Positions 36,001 through 47,366 of a stretch of 64,000 nt of DNA are shown here, one piece after another. The position numbers and the translations under genes are program-made. The stretch comes from Siderastrea radians. Lineage: Eukaryota; Cnidaria; Anthozoa; Scleractinia; Rhizangiidae. A model generated the notes under the pieces. The model was not told the DNA's origin, did not search any database, and saw nothing but the letters and a program-made list of their open reading frames with translations. The DNA lies in NCBI GenBank assembly GCA_964017195.1, contig OZ024895.1, positions 16,844,034 through 16,908,033 of the forward strand, given 5' to 3'. Each line of letters starts with the position of its first letter. Within the stretch, counting starts at the first letter, position 1.

Positions 36001-37095
36001 CTGTAGAACTGGGAGTACATACAATGTGTACATATGTAGACCCTGAAGAAAAATATTCTGATTAATAAAACTTTGGCTCATAAACAAATTTATTTACCAT
36101 GCACTAATATTAAGCTAAGGTGAACGTAAACCATACTCTAATTCTATCTACACCACAGTACATGTAGTACAGTACTTTGCAGATCCTACGAGATTGTTGA
36201 AGGAGCGATGTAGATGTATATGCATGCAGAGGTTCAGTTTTAACTGAAATTTAAGTTCTAGTATGTAACTAACAGAGTCAGCCATCTAGCCCAGTTGATT
36301 GTGTTACAGACTTTTCAATAATTTTGCAATCAAAACAAGAATTACGGTCATTCCCCCGAAATAAAATTTAACATATGATTTTTGTCAAACTTTCACTAGT
36401 TGTTATCTATCGTGCAATGTTTTGAAATATAAAATAAAAAGAATACATGTAGGTCCCCATGTCCGTTCACGAGATATCATCGTCTCAAGTTACCCCATAA
36501 TTCCATGCAATTTCGCGTGACAAACACATGTGTATTTGATCAGTTTATGCTACTTTCCATAGGAACAGGAAGCACATAATTAAAGCAAATCTTGAAACAA
36601 TCTACTAGATGTGAAATACCGATAACAAGAAACAATTTACTAGATGTTTTATAGCAGATGCTCGAAGCATCAAACGAAATTGACTTCAAATCTTCCTCAC
36701 ATGCGTGTTCTCGAGGTCGTGATTTCATCTCCATGAGTAAAGTGTTTCTAGCAATAACCTTTTTTTTGAACATGTGTTTTTTTCTAACTCTTTGAACAAA
36801 AAGAGGATGAATGGTAGGTCAAAAATAAGTGGAAAAAAAGATAGGTCACCATGCTTGTTTAAGAGTAAATGACCTTTCTTTTCCCTGGTGAGCTTAGCCT
36901 CATAGGAAATCCATTACTCCCTAGACATGCGCACGCTTTGAGCGCGCACCAATGATGCCACAAATCGTACGCATTTAGGATGCGCAATGCAATACAGGGC
37001 AATGACCTTAAAAAAATTAGTGTGATACAAAAGATGTTTAGTAAGTTTAATTAATATTTGGTTCATGCCAGTCGTGCAAAGAACTTACTAGAATC

Positions 37096-38309
37096 TAGCC
37101 TGCGAGCAGGCTCACTTAGTGTGCTATTCGTGCAAGTATGTTGGCGGCGGAAGTTGGCAAGCAAAGCGGGCCGGCGAGAATGGTGCGACGAAAAGTGAGC
37201 CTGCAGAAAAGCCACTGAATTTGGAATTCTCCGCATTCGTCCATGAACGCATCATTCTCATTGGTTTGAAATGACACCTGATAACAGACTTTATTATTGT
37301 GACAAATAACAAGCAAAGTGGTGTTACCGGTTGTCACCTTTCTCGGTTTCTTAGACTGCGAGCAGTCTCTTTCGTATTCTAATTTTAGCGAGAAGGAAAA
37401 TAGGATAGCTGTTCACAGTCTGTCAGTTTTTCAATCGATTCAATTTCTTAACATGACTCAGCTGGTTGCGTCTGGTTAGCGATTGCAGTTTTGTGTAATT
37501 TTTTGGAATATCAGCCACACTGGGTTTAGTGCATGGTGGTTTTCAAGTCTATCTTCTTGGGATCTCTGTAATGACAGGAAATGTAACATCTTTTTTTGAC
37601 CATGCAATGGGCATTATCTTGCAGTCATTGTTACACTGAGTTCGGTTATTTGTCATTGTGGGAAGATGGTATCGCTTGTTCCTGGTTACAGATGTTCGCA
37701 ATGCATAATGTAAGGGTGATTAGTCTTCTGAGGTAGCAGCTCGATACTCTTTGTTATTGCAAGTTTCATATCCCTGGAGTTTGATATTTTTAACTTCTAC
37801 AGTGTATACTGATTTCGAATCTAACACATTTTTAAAATGTACACTTTCAAAAAAGTCCTTTGTCTCATTTTATATGTTGCAGGACTTCGTCGCTCCACCG
37901 CTTTTGCAGCCTAAAAAGCTTGCTCCACTCACTTTACGGCTTTTGTGCTCTGAAACTCGTGAGGTCGACTTGTGGCAAGTCTAATTTAAACGTGGCTAAA
38001 ATTGTCAACTGTGTTTATAATTTTCGTTTACCCTATTCTGGCACACTCATAAGGAACTCGATCCTCTCGAGTGTGAAAATCTGCTGTGGCATTTGTTTAA
38101 ATTTTGCTTCACTTGCTGATTGGTTAGATAATTGATACCTTGACAGTTAAGACTTGTCACCTCACAAGGGCGGAATTCAAAATTCAACGGCTTTCGTGCA
38201 GGCTCACTTTTCCTCGCCCCATTCTTCTCGCTGGCTCGCTTTGCTCACCGACTTCTGCCGCCAAGATACTCGCACGAATAGCACACTAAGTGTGCCTGCT
38301 CGCAGGCTA
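37096..38309. mobile_element. MULE-like non-autonomous element, 1.2 kb, about 140 bp terminal repeats
   Basis: The ends TAGCCTGCGAGCAGGC and its reverse complement begin terminal repeats of about 140 bp (37096-37235 and 38170-38309). Flanks are ACTAGAATC (37087-37095) and ACTAGAGTC (38310-38318), a 9 bp duplication with one mismatch. The TAGCCTGCG end resembles the termini of the two small elements nested at 27800 and 28916. No transposase ORF is present. Confidence 0.75.
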
Positions 38310-38945
38310 ACTAGAGTCAGTTCAACACACTTTACACAGGGCACGAAATTGTGCCTAATACAGTTGCCAATGTGCCTAAACTTTCTGCATTGTCAACCAA
38401 ATCCTGAAAATTAGTTGCCAAATTGGTAACAAGAATTCTTCATCACACCCTACCCAAAGACCATGTGGATTTTTCAGTTAAGAAATGGGGTTTGGAAGGT
38501 CTGCACGACTCCCACACTGTACTTCACATCTTTGTCCACTGCACTCTACATACATGTGTGTATCTCAGTCTTTCGACCAATGTTGCTTCTTGCATTTTTG
38601 TAGTGGGTTTAGATTGGAGGATTTTCAAATGGTGACTGAATTGAGCATTACAACTTAAAATAATGTCGCATTTTCAAGACTTTGATCTTGAGGTCACATC
38701 AATCTTTCTCAGATCACTATATGATGGAGTTCAGTTAAATATGACCTCGGATTGTATGTTAAGCGACATATAAGGTACGTTGAATTTACCTCATTTAAGA
38801 ACTCGATAGGTTTTTCAGCCTCTCATATTTGAATTTGTCACAGACAATGATTAAAGGATCTAAATTACAGTGCAACATGATGAGTTTCTTTCCTGATGTT
38901 TGTAATGCCCGGTCCGGCTTAATATTGTGTTTAATTCTGTCGCAG

Positions 38946-39011
38946 GATGTTGTGTTTCGCATCACGGAGTGTGATCCAAAGACCCCTTTCGTCAAGAAAT
39001 TGAAGTTTTAA
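38946..39011 (+). CDS. Possible terminal exon, unknown gene
   Basis: An acceptor (TTAATTCTGTCGCAG) is followed by 21 open codons and a TAA. No partner exon was identified and the opposite strand is also open here, so this is weak. Confidence 0.2.
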   Translation, partial: DVVFRITECDPKTPFVKKLKF

Positions 39012-39863
39012 CATTTTTAAAGCTATGCAACGTGTAATAGATGGCTGAACTCTGCTTCAATCAAACATGTGTCTTTAACCCTCTTGACAATGTGAGTTTC
39101 ACGTTTTGGGTCTTATATGCCCACATGATAAATTATTGCTCAGTACATGTATCTAGGCACAAACTGGACATTCACAAATGCTTGGAACAAATCCATGAAT
39201 CTGGTAACCACTTTAAATTGTTGATTGCAATGAAAATCTTCTATATGCAAACCCCTTAAAAAGGAAACTTTTAGAAATGCACAAAATTCCACCTTAAGCC
39301 ACTGGAGCATTGTCAAATGCAAATGGGAAAGACCTGAAGTTGCTATTATTCTAGGTCTCATTCTAATTTTAGGAAATCATGTTGTTACATATCAGTATCT
39401 TTGATTTAAAAAATCAATAATATATTTAAATCACACAAAACGTTTAAGAACTCACTCGTTCTAAATTGGCAAATGTATGTTCATTTCAAGTTCAATCGCC
39501 TTTGACTGGTGTAGGCTTTTAATGCATTCAATTTAATGTGCTCACATATCTGAGAGAAACTGAATTGTTGCTTAGCGTGTAGGCAACATGAAATTACCTT
39601 CAACTAAACTTATTATGAAAAGCGTTAGTCACTCTACTGACACATGGTTTTGAATTCGTTATTACTTTTAACCAGTGAGAATTAACACTGTCCACCCTGG
39701 GGGCAATTTTACTGAACAACGGCCCTTTTGATTTCTGTTCCTTGAAGAATTCCACGCTTTACACACTGTATTAAGGCTTGTTACACTCATTTGGCAGAAT
39801 GTCGCAAAGAAGGGAACTAATTTGTTTCAGCCCTCGATAGAGAATAAAATGTAAGTTACTCAC

Positions 39864-40089
39864 CTTGAAATCGGTTAGTCCGTTTACAACCATCTTGAAT
39901 CGAACAATTATCCACCATCTTTACTATCAACTTCCACTGAAGCAATTTGGGTTGAGCCTCACTTATCGTAAGCGAAAGTAGTCCAAAAGAATAGTGTAAT
40001 AAACCATTTTCGCGTATGATAAACTTGCAACTCTTGGCACATTGATCAACGTAATTTGAAAATGGCCGCCTCACCGGTAAGACAGCCAT
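39864..40089 (-). CDS. Putative first exon of a small three-exon gene
   Basis: 75 codons from an ATG at 40089 to a strong GTGAGT donor, leaving in phase 1. The start region contains AAAATGGCCGCC on the opposite strand, a motif common near metazoan start sites. Joined to the exons at 35943-36000 and 34342-34399 it gives an uninterrupted product of about 113 residues. No family is recognised. It could equally be a non-coding transcript or part of a longer gene with exons I missed. A MULE-like element sits in its first intron. Confidence 0.35.
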
Positions 40090-41444
40090 GCGACCGGGCC
40101 GCTTTCAAGAGGTCATGTGACTTACAACCGCACGCTTGAAAATTGCAGGCGCGCGTAACCAGTGACCGGTGTTCCTGGAGTGTTCGGATTGTTTGTATTT
40201 GGTGGCTATCGCCGTGTCGTTTATGTACGCCAGAAAGGAAAACATGGATAGTTTTTTTATTCCAGTGGTTGACGAGTCGTAGTATTCGATGCAGAGCTAC
40301 CTTCTCTTACATAAAGGTACAGTAGTAATCTTTAATTTCTTGAACAGATTCTAAACTATGTCTTATGCAGTTGGACGCCATTGGGCCATTCCATTTCATG
40401 TATGCACCCCCACTAAAAAAGGGAGATGTTTTTGAGAGATCAAAGGAACCGACATAGCTACTCCTTCATAAATGACTTTTGAAACCCCCTCCCTTCCCTT
40501 TAGGATTTCCCTGTACCTCAATGGGAGTGGGGGGGGGGGGAGTTGCAGACATTACATGGAATGGCCCATTTTGTGTCGACAGAAAAGCCGAGTATGGCGC
40601 CCACACATAAACATCCTGTGAAAAAAAGGGAGCTTCATTTGAAACATATTCAAATTTTAATAATGAGTTAGACTTTTAGAGGAATATAGAATATAATTCG
40701 GAGATATCGACTTTTCTTGCCATTGAATAGGTTGAATAAAAGAATTATTTGTATGCTGGAGTTTGTACAGCTTTATATCATCAAGGAGCACTCTCGTTCT
40801 GCAACCAGTTCAGAAACGATCTTTACAACAGCTCGCTTTGTATACAGTGCAGCAGCACAAACATTAATATTAATCAAACTGTTACTCAGTCAAAAGATTG
40901 GGTACAGCTGACCCTGTGGTCGACAAGCAAAAAATTAAGAATATCTGACCCCATTTGCATGTCATTGAATAAGAATGGTCTCTTTTGTTCATATTCAAAA
41001 CATTGATGCACTTGGAAATAAGTGGCTGGGGGTTCTTAAATCCCTTCCTCGACATTACCTACTGTTGTATTCATTTTCTTTACTAACATGAAATCCACAA
41101 GAAAGTGAAGTTATTAGAGTGAAATAATCACAAGTCCTGTCATCAATTACATGATACGCTCTTAAAAGTCGTTGTGTAATTGTCTCCTAATAATAATATG
41201 TACTTATTGACTGAGTGGGAGGGCTGGATGGGAAAGTATTTGCCTCTAGCGCATGGAATACGGGCAGAGTAGTTCCATGCGCCATGATCGAGATCCAAAT
41301 ATTTTGCCGTCCGGCGTAACCTAACTTACAGCGTCGTCAAGAAGTATGTTATCATACCACCATTTTAAGGCTGAATTTGATTTGAAAGTTACGGAAAGGT
41401 CTTGATAAATACTAAATGAATGAAGGCTTGCGTGCACACTATAG
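40090..41444. other. Non-coding sequence
   Basis: Contains an inverted pair of GGCCATTCCA-like motifs around a G-run (about 40384-40567: TTGGGCCATTCCATTTCATG and its approximate reverse complement), possibly a small decayed element. No gene was seen. Confidence 0.3.
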
Positions 41445-41447
41445 TAA

Positions 41448-42246
41448 TGCATCAGTCAATTCCAGCAGCGCCCATCCCCCCCCCCCCGGGCCAACCCCCG
41501 GGCATTAGCATTTTTCTTAAAAAAATGGCAAAATCCCAGGGGTGGGGACAAGTAAGTCCGTCAAATGCCCCGGGGTGGGACCAAAATAGAAGGCAAATGC
41601 CCCACCCCCGGGATCATCTAGAAAGCAACACTGCTCAAGATTTTTTAATAATAAATCATAACAAAAAGTGTCACTCATCATTATTATCAATGCGCTTCAG
41701 TTATTTTATAACTGTGCATCTCCCCTTCCGTTGTTCATTTGTTTTCAAAATAATGATCCTTTATTAATATTAATAACACGTTCATTTATTTGGTTTTGAC
41801 ATACACAACTTATAAGTGTTTTATTAAATAAGCTCTATCAAAAGAAATGCTTAAATAATTTCGAGGAAATGAAAATGCATGATCTGTATTTAACAAACAG
41901 CCAAAAACATAAATATTTTTACTAAACTGGTCACCTCGGATAGCTTAAAAATCCATATAGTACGTAGAATTAATTTCACTTCATACAGTATTTAATCGAC
42001 AAACGATGAAATCAATCAGCGAACAGCACCAAAGGAATGGAAGATCATGGACGACCTCAGACTGACTACACCGGAACGTTTTTTTCACCTGTTCAAATAC
42101 CACGGGGTCGTCCCGGGGGTAGGCAAATGCCCAACCCCCGGGCAGTGATAAAATTTCAAATGACCCACCCCCGGGATTAAAACGTGAGCAAATGCCCGAC
42201 TAATCCCCGGGGGGGGGGGGGGGCACTGCTGGAATTGACTGATGCA
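41448..42246. mobile_element. 799 bp MITE with TAA target duplication
   Basis: The ends are TGCATCAGTCAATTCCAGCAG and its reverse complement, flanked by TAA (41445-41447 and 42247-42249). Subterminal regions hold repeated AAATGCCCNACCCCCGGG-type motifs and long C/G runs. A TWA duplication fits PIF/Harbinger-like elements. No ORF of substance is present. Confidence 0.7.
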
Positions 42247-42249
42247 TAA

Positions 42250-43009
42250 TCAGGTGACAATGTGTGCGGAGCTGGACAGCTCTTCTGGACCAGCTCACAC
42301 CAACCTACATGTATCTGCCCCTACACACATCATCTCCTGAGTATGTTTTCAATAAAATTGCATGAGTGAGGTCGTACGGTAGTATGATAATAGTATTTAT
42401 TTGAAGGCATCATTTCGTGACTTCTCGTTTACTTTTATTTTATTCTTTATTTTCAGAGGTAAATTTCAACTGGCAAAGGAAGAGGACATTGTGGAAAAAA
42501 GTGTTCTTTCTCAAAGGGAACTCTGCAAATCCATGCCTAGTACACTGCCTAACTTCAATGGAGTGTGGTTGAAGCTGTGTCATGAACAAAATTTTTTTAA
42601 AAATACTTTATAGTTACTTGTGTCATGGACAATTTTTAAGGATATACTTTTTTTGTAAACAGAAAATAGTAGCATAATAAGATGCTTTTGCTGCTTTGGT
42701 ACATGTATGTATTCATCCTTTATTCAGTTGGTGTCCTCAATTCAACAAGCAAACTAACACATAATTTACACAAGGAATTTATTTATTTATTAATTTTTGA
42801 GTCATGTATGTACCTTTGAATTTTGTTTGCCTGACCTGTCCTCAAAGGTTCAGGAATACCTCAATGTTTAGAAAACAAGTTAAGACTTGTTTGACTGCGT
42901 GATACATTAAATGTCCTTCTTATAACTTCCTGGAAGTTCCAAAGACATTTTACTGAAATATCCTCAACTTGAAGTCTGTCAAGTATTTAAGTCAGGGACT
43001 TAAAGTTGA
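42250..43009. other. Intergenic sequence with one exon-like ORF
   Basis: A polypyrimidine-AG site near 42456 precedes about 50 open codons ending at 42613 (GKFQLAKEEDIVEKSVLSQR start). No partner exon was identified. The rest shows no gene. Confidence 0.25.
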
Positions 43010-43350
43010 TATTCCAAGTAAATTGCCAATATTTCTCATATTTAATTTAGTCATTCCTATTTATTCTCATAAATTCCCAACCATTTTTATTAGCCCAAGC
43101 CATTTAATTTAGCCATTCCCATATATTCTCAGACATTCCCAAGCCCTTTCATTATCAGTTTTGGTATTATTGGGAATTCCTAGGAATTTCTAATAATTCC
43201 AAGTACAGTTTTAACACATTGCCATATATTCCCAGAAATTCCAAGCTTTTATGTTTTTCCTAATTTGCATGTCTTGGAATCGTTTGGAATTCCTAGGAAT
43301 TCTTAAGAATTCCTAGGAATTCCATCTTTTCTGGGAATTCAGTTCGCAAG
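43010..43350 (-). repeat. AATTCCTAGGAATT palindrome repeat, copy 3
   Basis: Contains GGAATTCCTAGGAATTCT palindromes and ATATATTCCCAGAAATTCC-like units in the orientation opposite to the copy at 33648. It ends near TTCGCAAGGG, a motif also found beside copy 1. Confidence 0.6.
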
Positions 43351-44514
43351 GGTTGTGTTTGCAAAATAATACGCAGTTTGAAAGTTGGCCTAAATATAGT
43401 CCAACTTCCGTTTAAACCATTGTCACGTGGTTTTACAAAATTTCTGAAGGGTTCTATGACACTAAACAATTCACTCATCTGAAGGTCAAACTTAACATCT
43501 CCTTCTCACTTCTAACCCAAATTTAATTAACTGATACCAAAGAAATGGCTGTCAAACCGGCCTCGATGAGATGTATTTTGTCAACCCAACATGAACACCC
43601 GCAGAATGATGTATTTTCATTTGGCTTCCGTTACTTCCAAATGCGGGTAGCTACGATTTTTGTATGGCCCAAGATGTAAGATTTTTGAAGGGCTTTAGGT
43701 CACGTTTTTCAATATGACACGACTTCTGGGAACAGATGACAAACAACTTTGATTGGAGCACAGTTCAAACGTCTGACCCGCAAAAAGGCGTATCCAAAAC
43801 TTCGACCGAGAAAAATCTAGATGCCACTACCATCTTAGGGACCGGTCATGATTTATCGCCTGGGGGGGGGCGGAGGATTTAGGGGGGGATCATATGGTTA
43901 TCTGAAGGACTGAGGGGGGGATCAGCCGTTATTGATAGGCGTAAAGGGGGGATCAGACCAAAAAAAAAAGGAATTTTAAGTGGCGGCGGGACCCAGGGGA
44001 GAAGTCTGTAAATACTTTGGTAAGGATGTGCCGCTGGGACTCTAAAACCCCAACCCTATTCAAGTCCACGTTTAGCTGTATTTTGTAACTCTATTCTAGC
44101 CTAGACACAAAACCCATACCTTACCTCAGACCAGCTATTTTGTAGAAACAGTATCACTATCGTAGTTCAACATACGCTAAAACAATATATGACAAAAGCA
44201 ACATTTCAAAGTTTTATTCATGGATCGTCATAAATAATATAAAACATGTCAATTTATCGCCTCCTTTTGACGTAAACCTGCTATTTTTTATTTTTGTCTC
44301 TGTTTCTCTCTTATATTCAGGTACCATCTATTGAAATTAGATAGGTAATCAACTTTTGTGTATGTAGTATTCTAATGATAATAGCTCGAAATTATTTCAT
44401 AACGTTTCAATTTTTTTCAATAGAGAATCATAATGGGAATGTTCAGCCACAAGAAAAATAAACATATATCAAAAAGTGTTCGCGAATTCATTCTGGTAAT
44501 AATGTGTGAAGTGT

Positions 44515-45623
44515 TCATTCTGGTGACACTGATTCGCTATCCTGACCCCCTAACGCTTCTCTGGCAGACTCTTCCGCAGCCTTCTCTACTGGCTCTTGCA
44601 CAGCCTCCTCGTCAGATTCATCGGAATCCTCACCCGAGCCTGACCCTTTACCATCACCATTACCATTTCCTTCGTTCATACTGGCCACTACTACTTCCAT
44701 GTTTCGTGCTAGGTCTGTGTCAAAAACGCCTTTTTCCATCAGCCATAATAGAGGGTCCAGGTGGAGACGCCTAACAAATTTCCCGGTAAATTCTGCGTTG
44801 ATGCTTGAGACGCTTGTAAAATTCCTATTGTTTTCGAGTGAATCGAAAATTTCATCAGTTACCTCTTTTGAGGTAAGTTTTTCTAGGAGCATATATGCTC
44901 GCTGATGTAGTCTTTTCTCCTTAGTTTTTTTCACCTTTCTTTTGTTTTCTTTTTTTCTTCGCGATTGGCGATTGTTTCCCATGCGAGATGGAAACTTCCT
45001 CTTCAGGCTCATGAAGGTTGTTGTGAGCGTATTGGAGGCTTTCTGCAGCTCTTCGTATATCGCCTTTACTCGCTCTTGAGCTTCCTGAAAATATTTGAGC
45101 TCATCACTAGCGAACGGCTTCAGGTTATGCTCTTCTGTAAATAGGTTCTTTCGCTTGTTGTCGATGAATGACAACAAATCGGCTGCTGAATTAAAGGCGT
45201 CATTAACAGTGGTCAAGCAGGACTCACACTTCGCGACGTCATCACTGCCCTTACAGCCATCCACGCCTGAGATGAACTTGTTGATGTTTTGACACACTCC
45301 CCACTTCTCATTTCTCAGCAGGTTGGTTTCTTTATCGGACAGGGCTTTAATCTTTATGTTTAACTGCCAACGCATTTGCTGTTGCTCAAGAAGATACTGT
45401 TTGAAACCGGCTTGTTTACTTACAAAAGAAGATTCATAAATCTGCTGAACAATACTATTATAAAATTTCAGCCTATCGGTATGTGGGTTGGGAAGGAGAT
45501 ATTTTTCCCATGGCTCCTTTTCTGGTGCTGCTGATTCGTTCCTTAGGACTTGTAGCTGCCCGGAGCGTCCAAGTGACAAAATCGCTTGCTTGCGCTTCTT
45601 GGGAGCACTGGCGGACGTAACAC
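44515..45623 (-). CDS. SAM-domain transposon protein, exon 2
   Basis: It enters in phase 1 after an acceptor ending TCGGCAG and runs 369 codons to TGA. The first residues contain PKKRKQ, a classical monopartite nuclear localisation signal. The body is mainly helical with a Lys/Arg-rich block (about residues 215-240 of this exon) and two close cysteine pairs (CKGSDDVAKCESC). The C-terminus is Gly/Ser/Glu/Asp-rich and acidic. A minus-strand AATAAA lies about 300 bp downstream (44213-44218). Together with exon 1 it makes a 442-residue nuclear protein, probably a partner or regulator of the transposase. That role is inferred from linkage and the shared promoter. Confidence 0.75.
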
Positions 45624-45813
45624 CTGCCGATCACATTAGAAATGTTTGTCATTACACAATCATAGTATAAAGTATTGTATGAAGTATTGCGTTACGATGC
45701 ACCATGTTGCGTTACGTTTTTTAGATTTTTCATGGCTGGCTTGAAGTGAGGCACAAGCCATTTATTTAGAGGTCTTCAAAATAACCAGCTTATAAACATT
45801 TTAAACTAAATAC

Positions 45814-46033
45814 CTTCACTGCTTGCACCTCTTTGTTTTGATTCATCTTGTATCTGAGCGAAGAAACGCCTCAGACGGCGAGTTTGTATCTTAGTTAATC
45901 CAATGTCTTTCTCAAGAGTTTCGTCATCAACGTCCAGGAAATGCTCGACCTTTGCAACACCAATTTGTTGAAAATTTTCTGTGTAATTGGTCAAGTCAGC
46001 TTTTGTTAAAAGATAGTCAATTTCTCTATCCAT
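45814..46033 (-). CDS. SAM-domain transposon protein, exon 1
   Basis: 73 codons from an ATG at 46033 to a GTATTT donor, leaving in phase 1, which matches exon 2. Residues 5-63 resemble a sterile alpha motif: a leading YLL helix, hydrophobic ENF and FLDVDDETL segments, then GLTKIQTRRLRRFF, typical of the SAM fifth helix. SAM domains mediate protein oligomerisation and sometimes RNA binding. Placement at the N-terminus before a nuclear signal suggests a self-associating accessory factor of the element. Confidence 0.75.
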
Positions 46034-46221
46034 TAAAAAGGCTTAATGAAAGCAAGTCAGCGCAGTTATAAAACGAGTTATGTGTCCACGTTTGATGGTA
46101 TCGGCTTGCATGTCAAAGTTTTATATGTCACAACAATAAAGTTAATATGTCACAACAATAAAGCATTATTTAATATATATGGTTAGCGCGCTGCGGAGAT
46201 TTCAGACATTGGAAAGCAAGG
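46034..46221. promoter_or_regulatory. 188 bp divergent promoter of the transposon
   Basis: This is the region between the two start codons. It contains a direct repeat ATATGTCACAACAATAAAG (46121-46139 and 46143-46161) and an A/T-rich TTTAATATATATGG box ahead of the transposase exon. Both genes must start here unless they have undetected upstream exons. Confidence 0.55.
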
Positions 46222-46389
46222 ATGGAAGACATGACAGAAAAGCTTAGCAATCTGGACGACAAAGGCGATCGGTTTGGACAGCATTTGGATTTAAGTGTTG
46301 GAAGTACCCAAAAACGAGGCCATAACGAAAAGCGAAGTGAGCGAAGGGCGAGAACTAAGCGCCTTGTATCAGATATCGACAACGACCAG
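46222..46389 (+). CDS. Putative transposase, exon 1
   Basis: 56 codons from an ATG at 46222 to a GTAAAT donor, phase 0. It is rich in Lys and Arg (QKRGHNEKRSERRARTKR), a likely nuclear signal. The next acceptor in phase 0 is at 47366, after TTTTAACTTCTTCAG, giving a 977 bp intron. The exon is inferred from start codon, frame and splice-site agreement rather than from homology. Confidence 0.6.
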
Positions 46390-47366
46390 GTAAATAAATG
46401 ATGAAGAAATACAAAGCTATTAAATGTTGTCTGACGTTTCGATGTTACTAAAACCACGACGAAGGAAAAAAAGTAACAGTTTCTTCGTAGTTCGAATGTA
46501 AAGTAATGAGTGAAAACTGTATAATACACATGCAATAGTAATATCAACATTGAAACGTCGAAATGTCGCGCGGACATTAATCATACTTAAAGAGATACTT
46601 TGTATTTGAAGACTGTAAATCCTGGTATCTGTGGTACTAAAATTTAGATAGGACTGTTCCCATCTGAATGACCTCCTTATAATTTGCAGGTCAAAGGTAG
46701 ATATGTTAAACTATGCTTACAATTATTAAACTTTACTTAAAACGGCAATGTGACACTGCCATAAATAAAACCGGCGGATCGGTGTGCGTCAAATGCAGAC
46801 TACAGTCCATCAGACTTCTCAGATTACCTTTAATATTACAGCGAAATTAACGCGATTTAAATTAACGCAAAGTGAAGGGAAAATACTTTCCTATAAAAAA
46901 AGGAAATCGAAAGATTTCAAACTTAAGAAAATTAACGCGACCTCACAAAGAAACGGAACTTGTAGAAACAATAGGAACAAATTTATTGTAACACACTGTC
47001 AACATGTTAACAAAATACTAAACTCAAACGAATTTCGCTACTTCGAGCGTTCTTTGCAGCGCCAACGATACCGGTGGAACTCCACCCTGATATAAAAACA
47101 ATGCTAAAAAAAATCCAACTTAATTATTGAGAATAAGGCGAGTCCGCGCCAGCGCTTTTCGCAGCTCGCGGTTTCGCCGCTCGCTACAAGATCTAGACCG
47201 CGTCGCACGCAGTCTAGTCTGCAGTTGTCGCGCACCTATGCCTTCCTGGGTGAATCGTTAATATTCATTTCTCAAGCCCATAGTTTCATTAAAAAATATT
47301 TAAGATGTGTAAATAACTGTGAATTTTTCGATCTATAAAGACGTTATTACCTTTTAACTTCTTCAG

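Noticed and set aside
44433..44774. 113-codon plus-strand ORF
   Set aside because: Antisense to the acidic tail of the SAM-domain protein.
46170..46577. 135-codon minus-strand ORF
   Set aside because: It overlaps transposase exon 1 in antisense and has no domain; it also crosses the divergent promoter.
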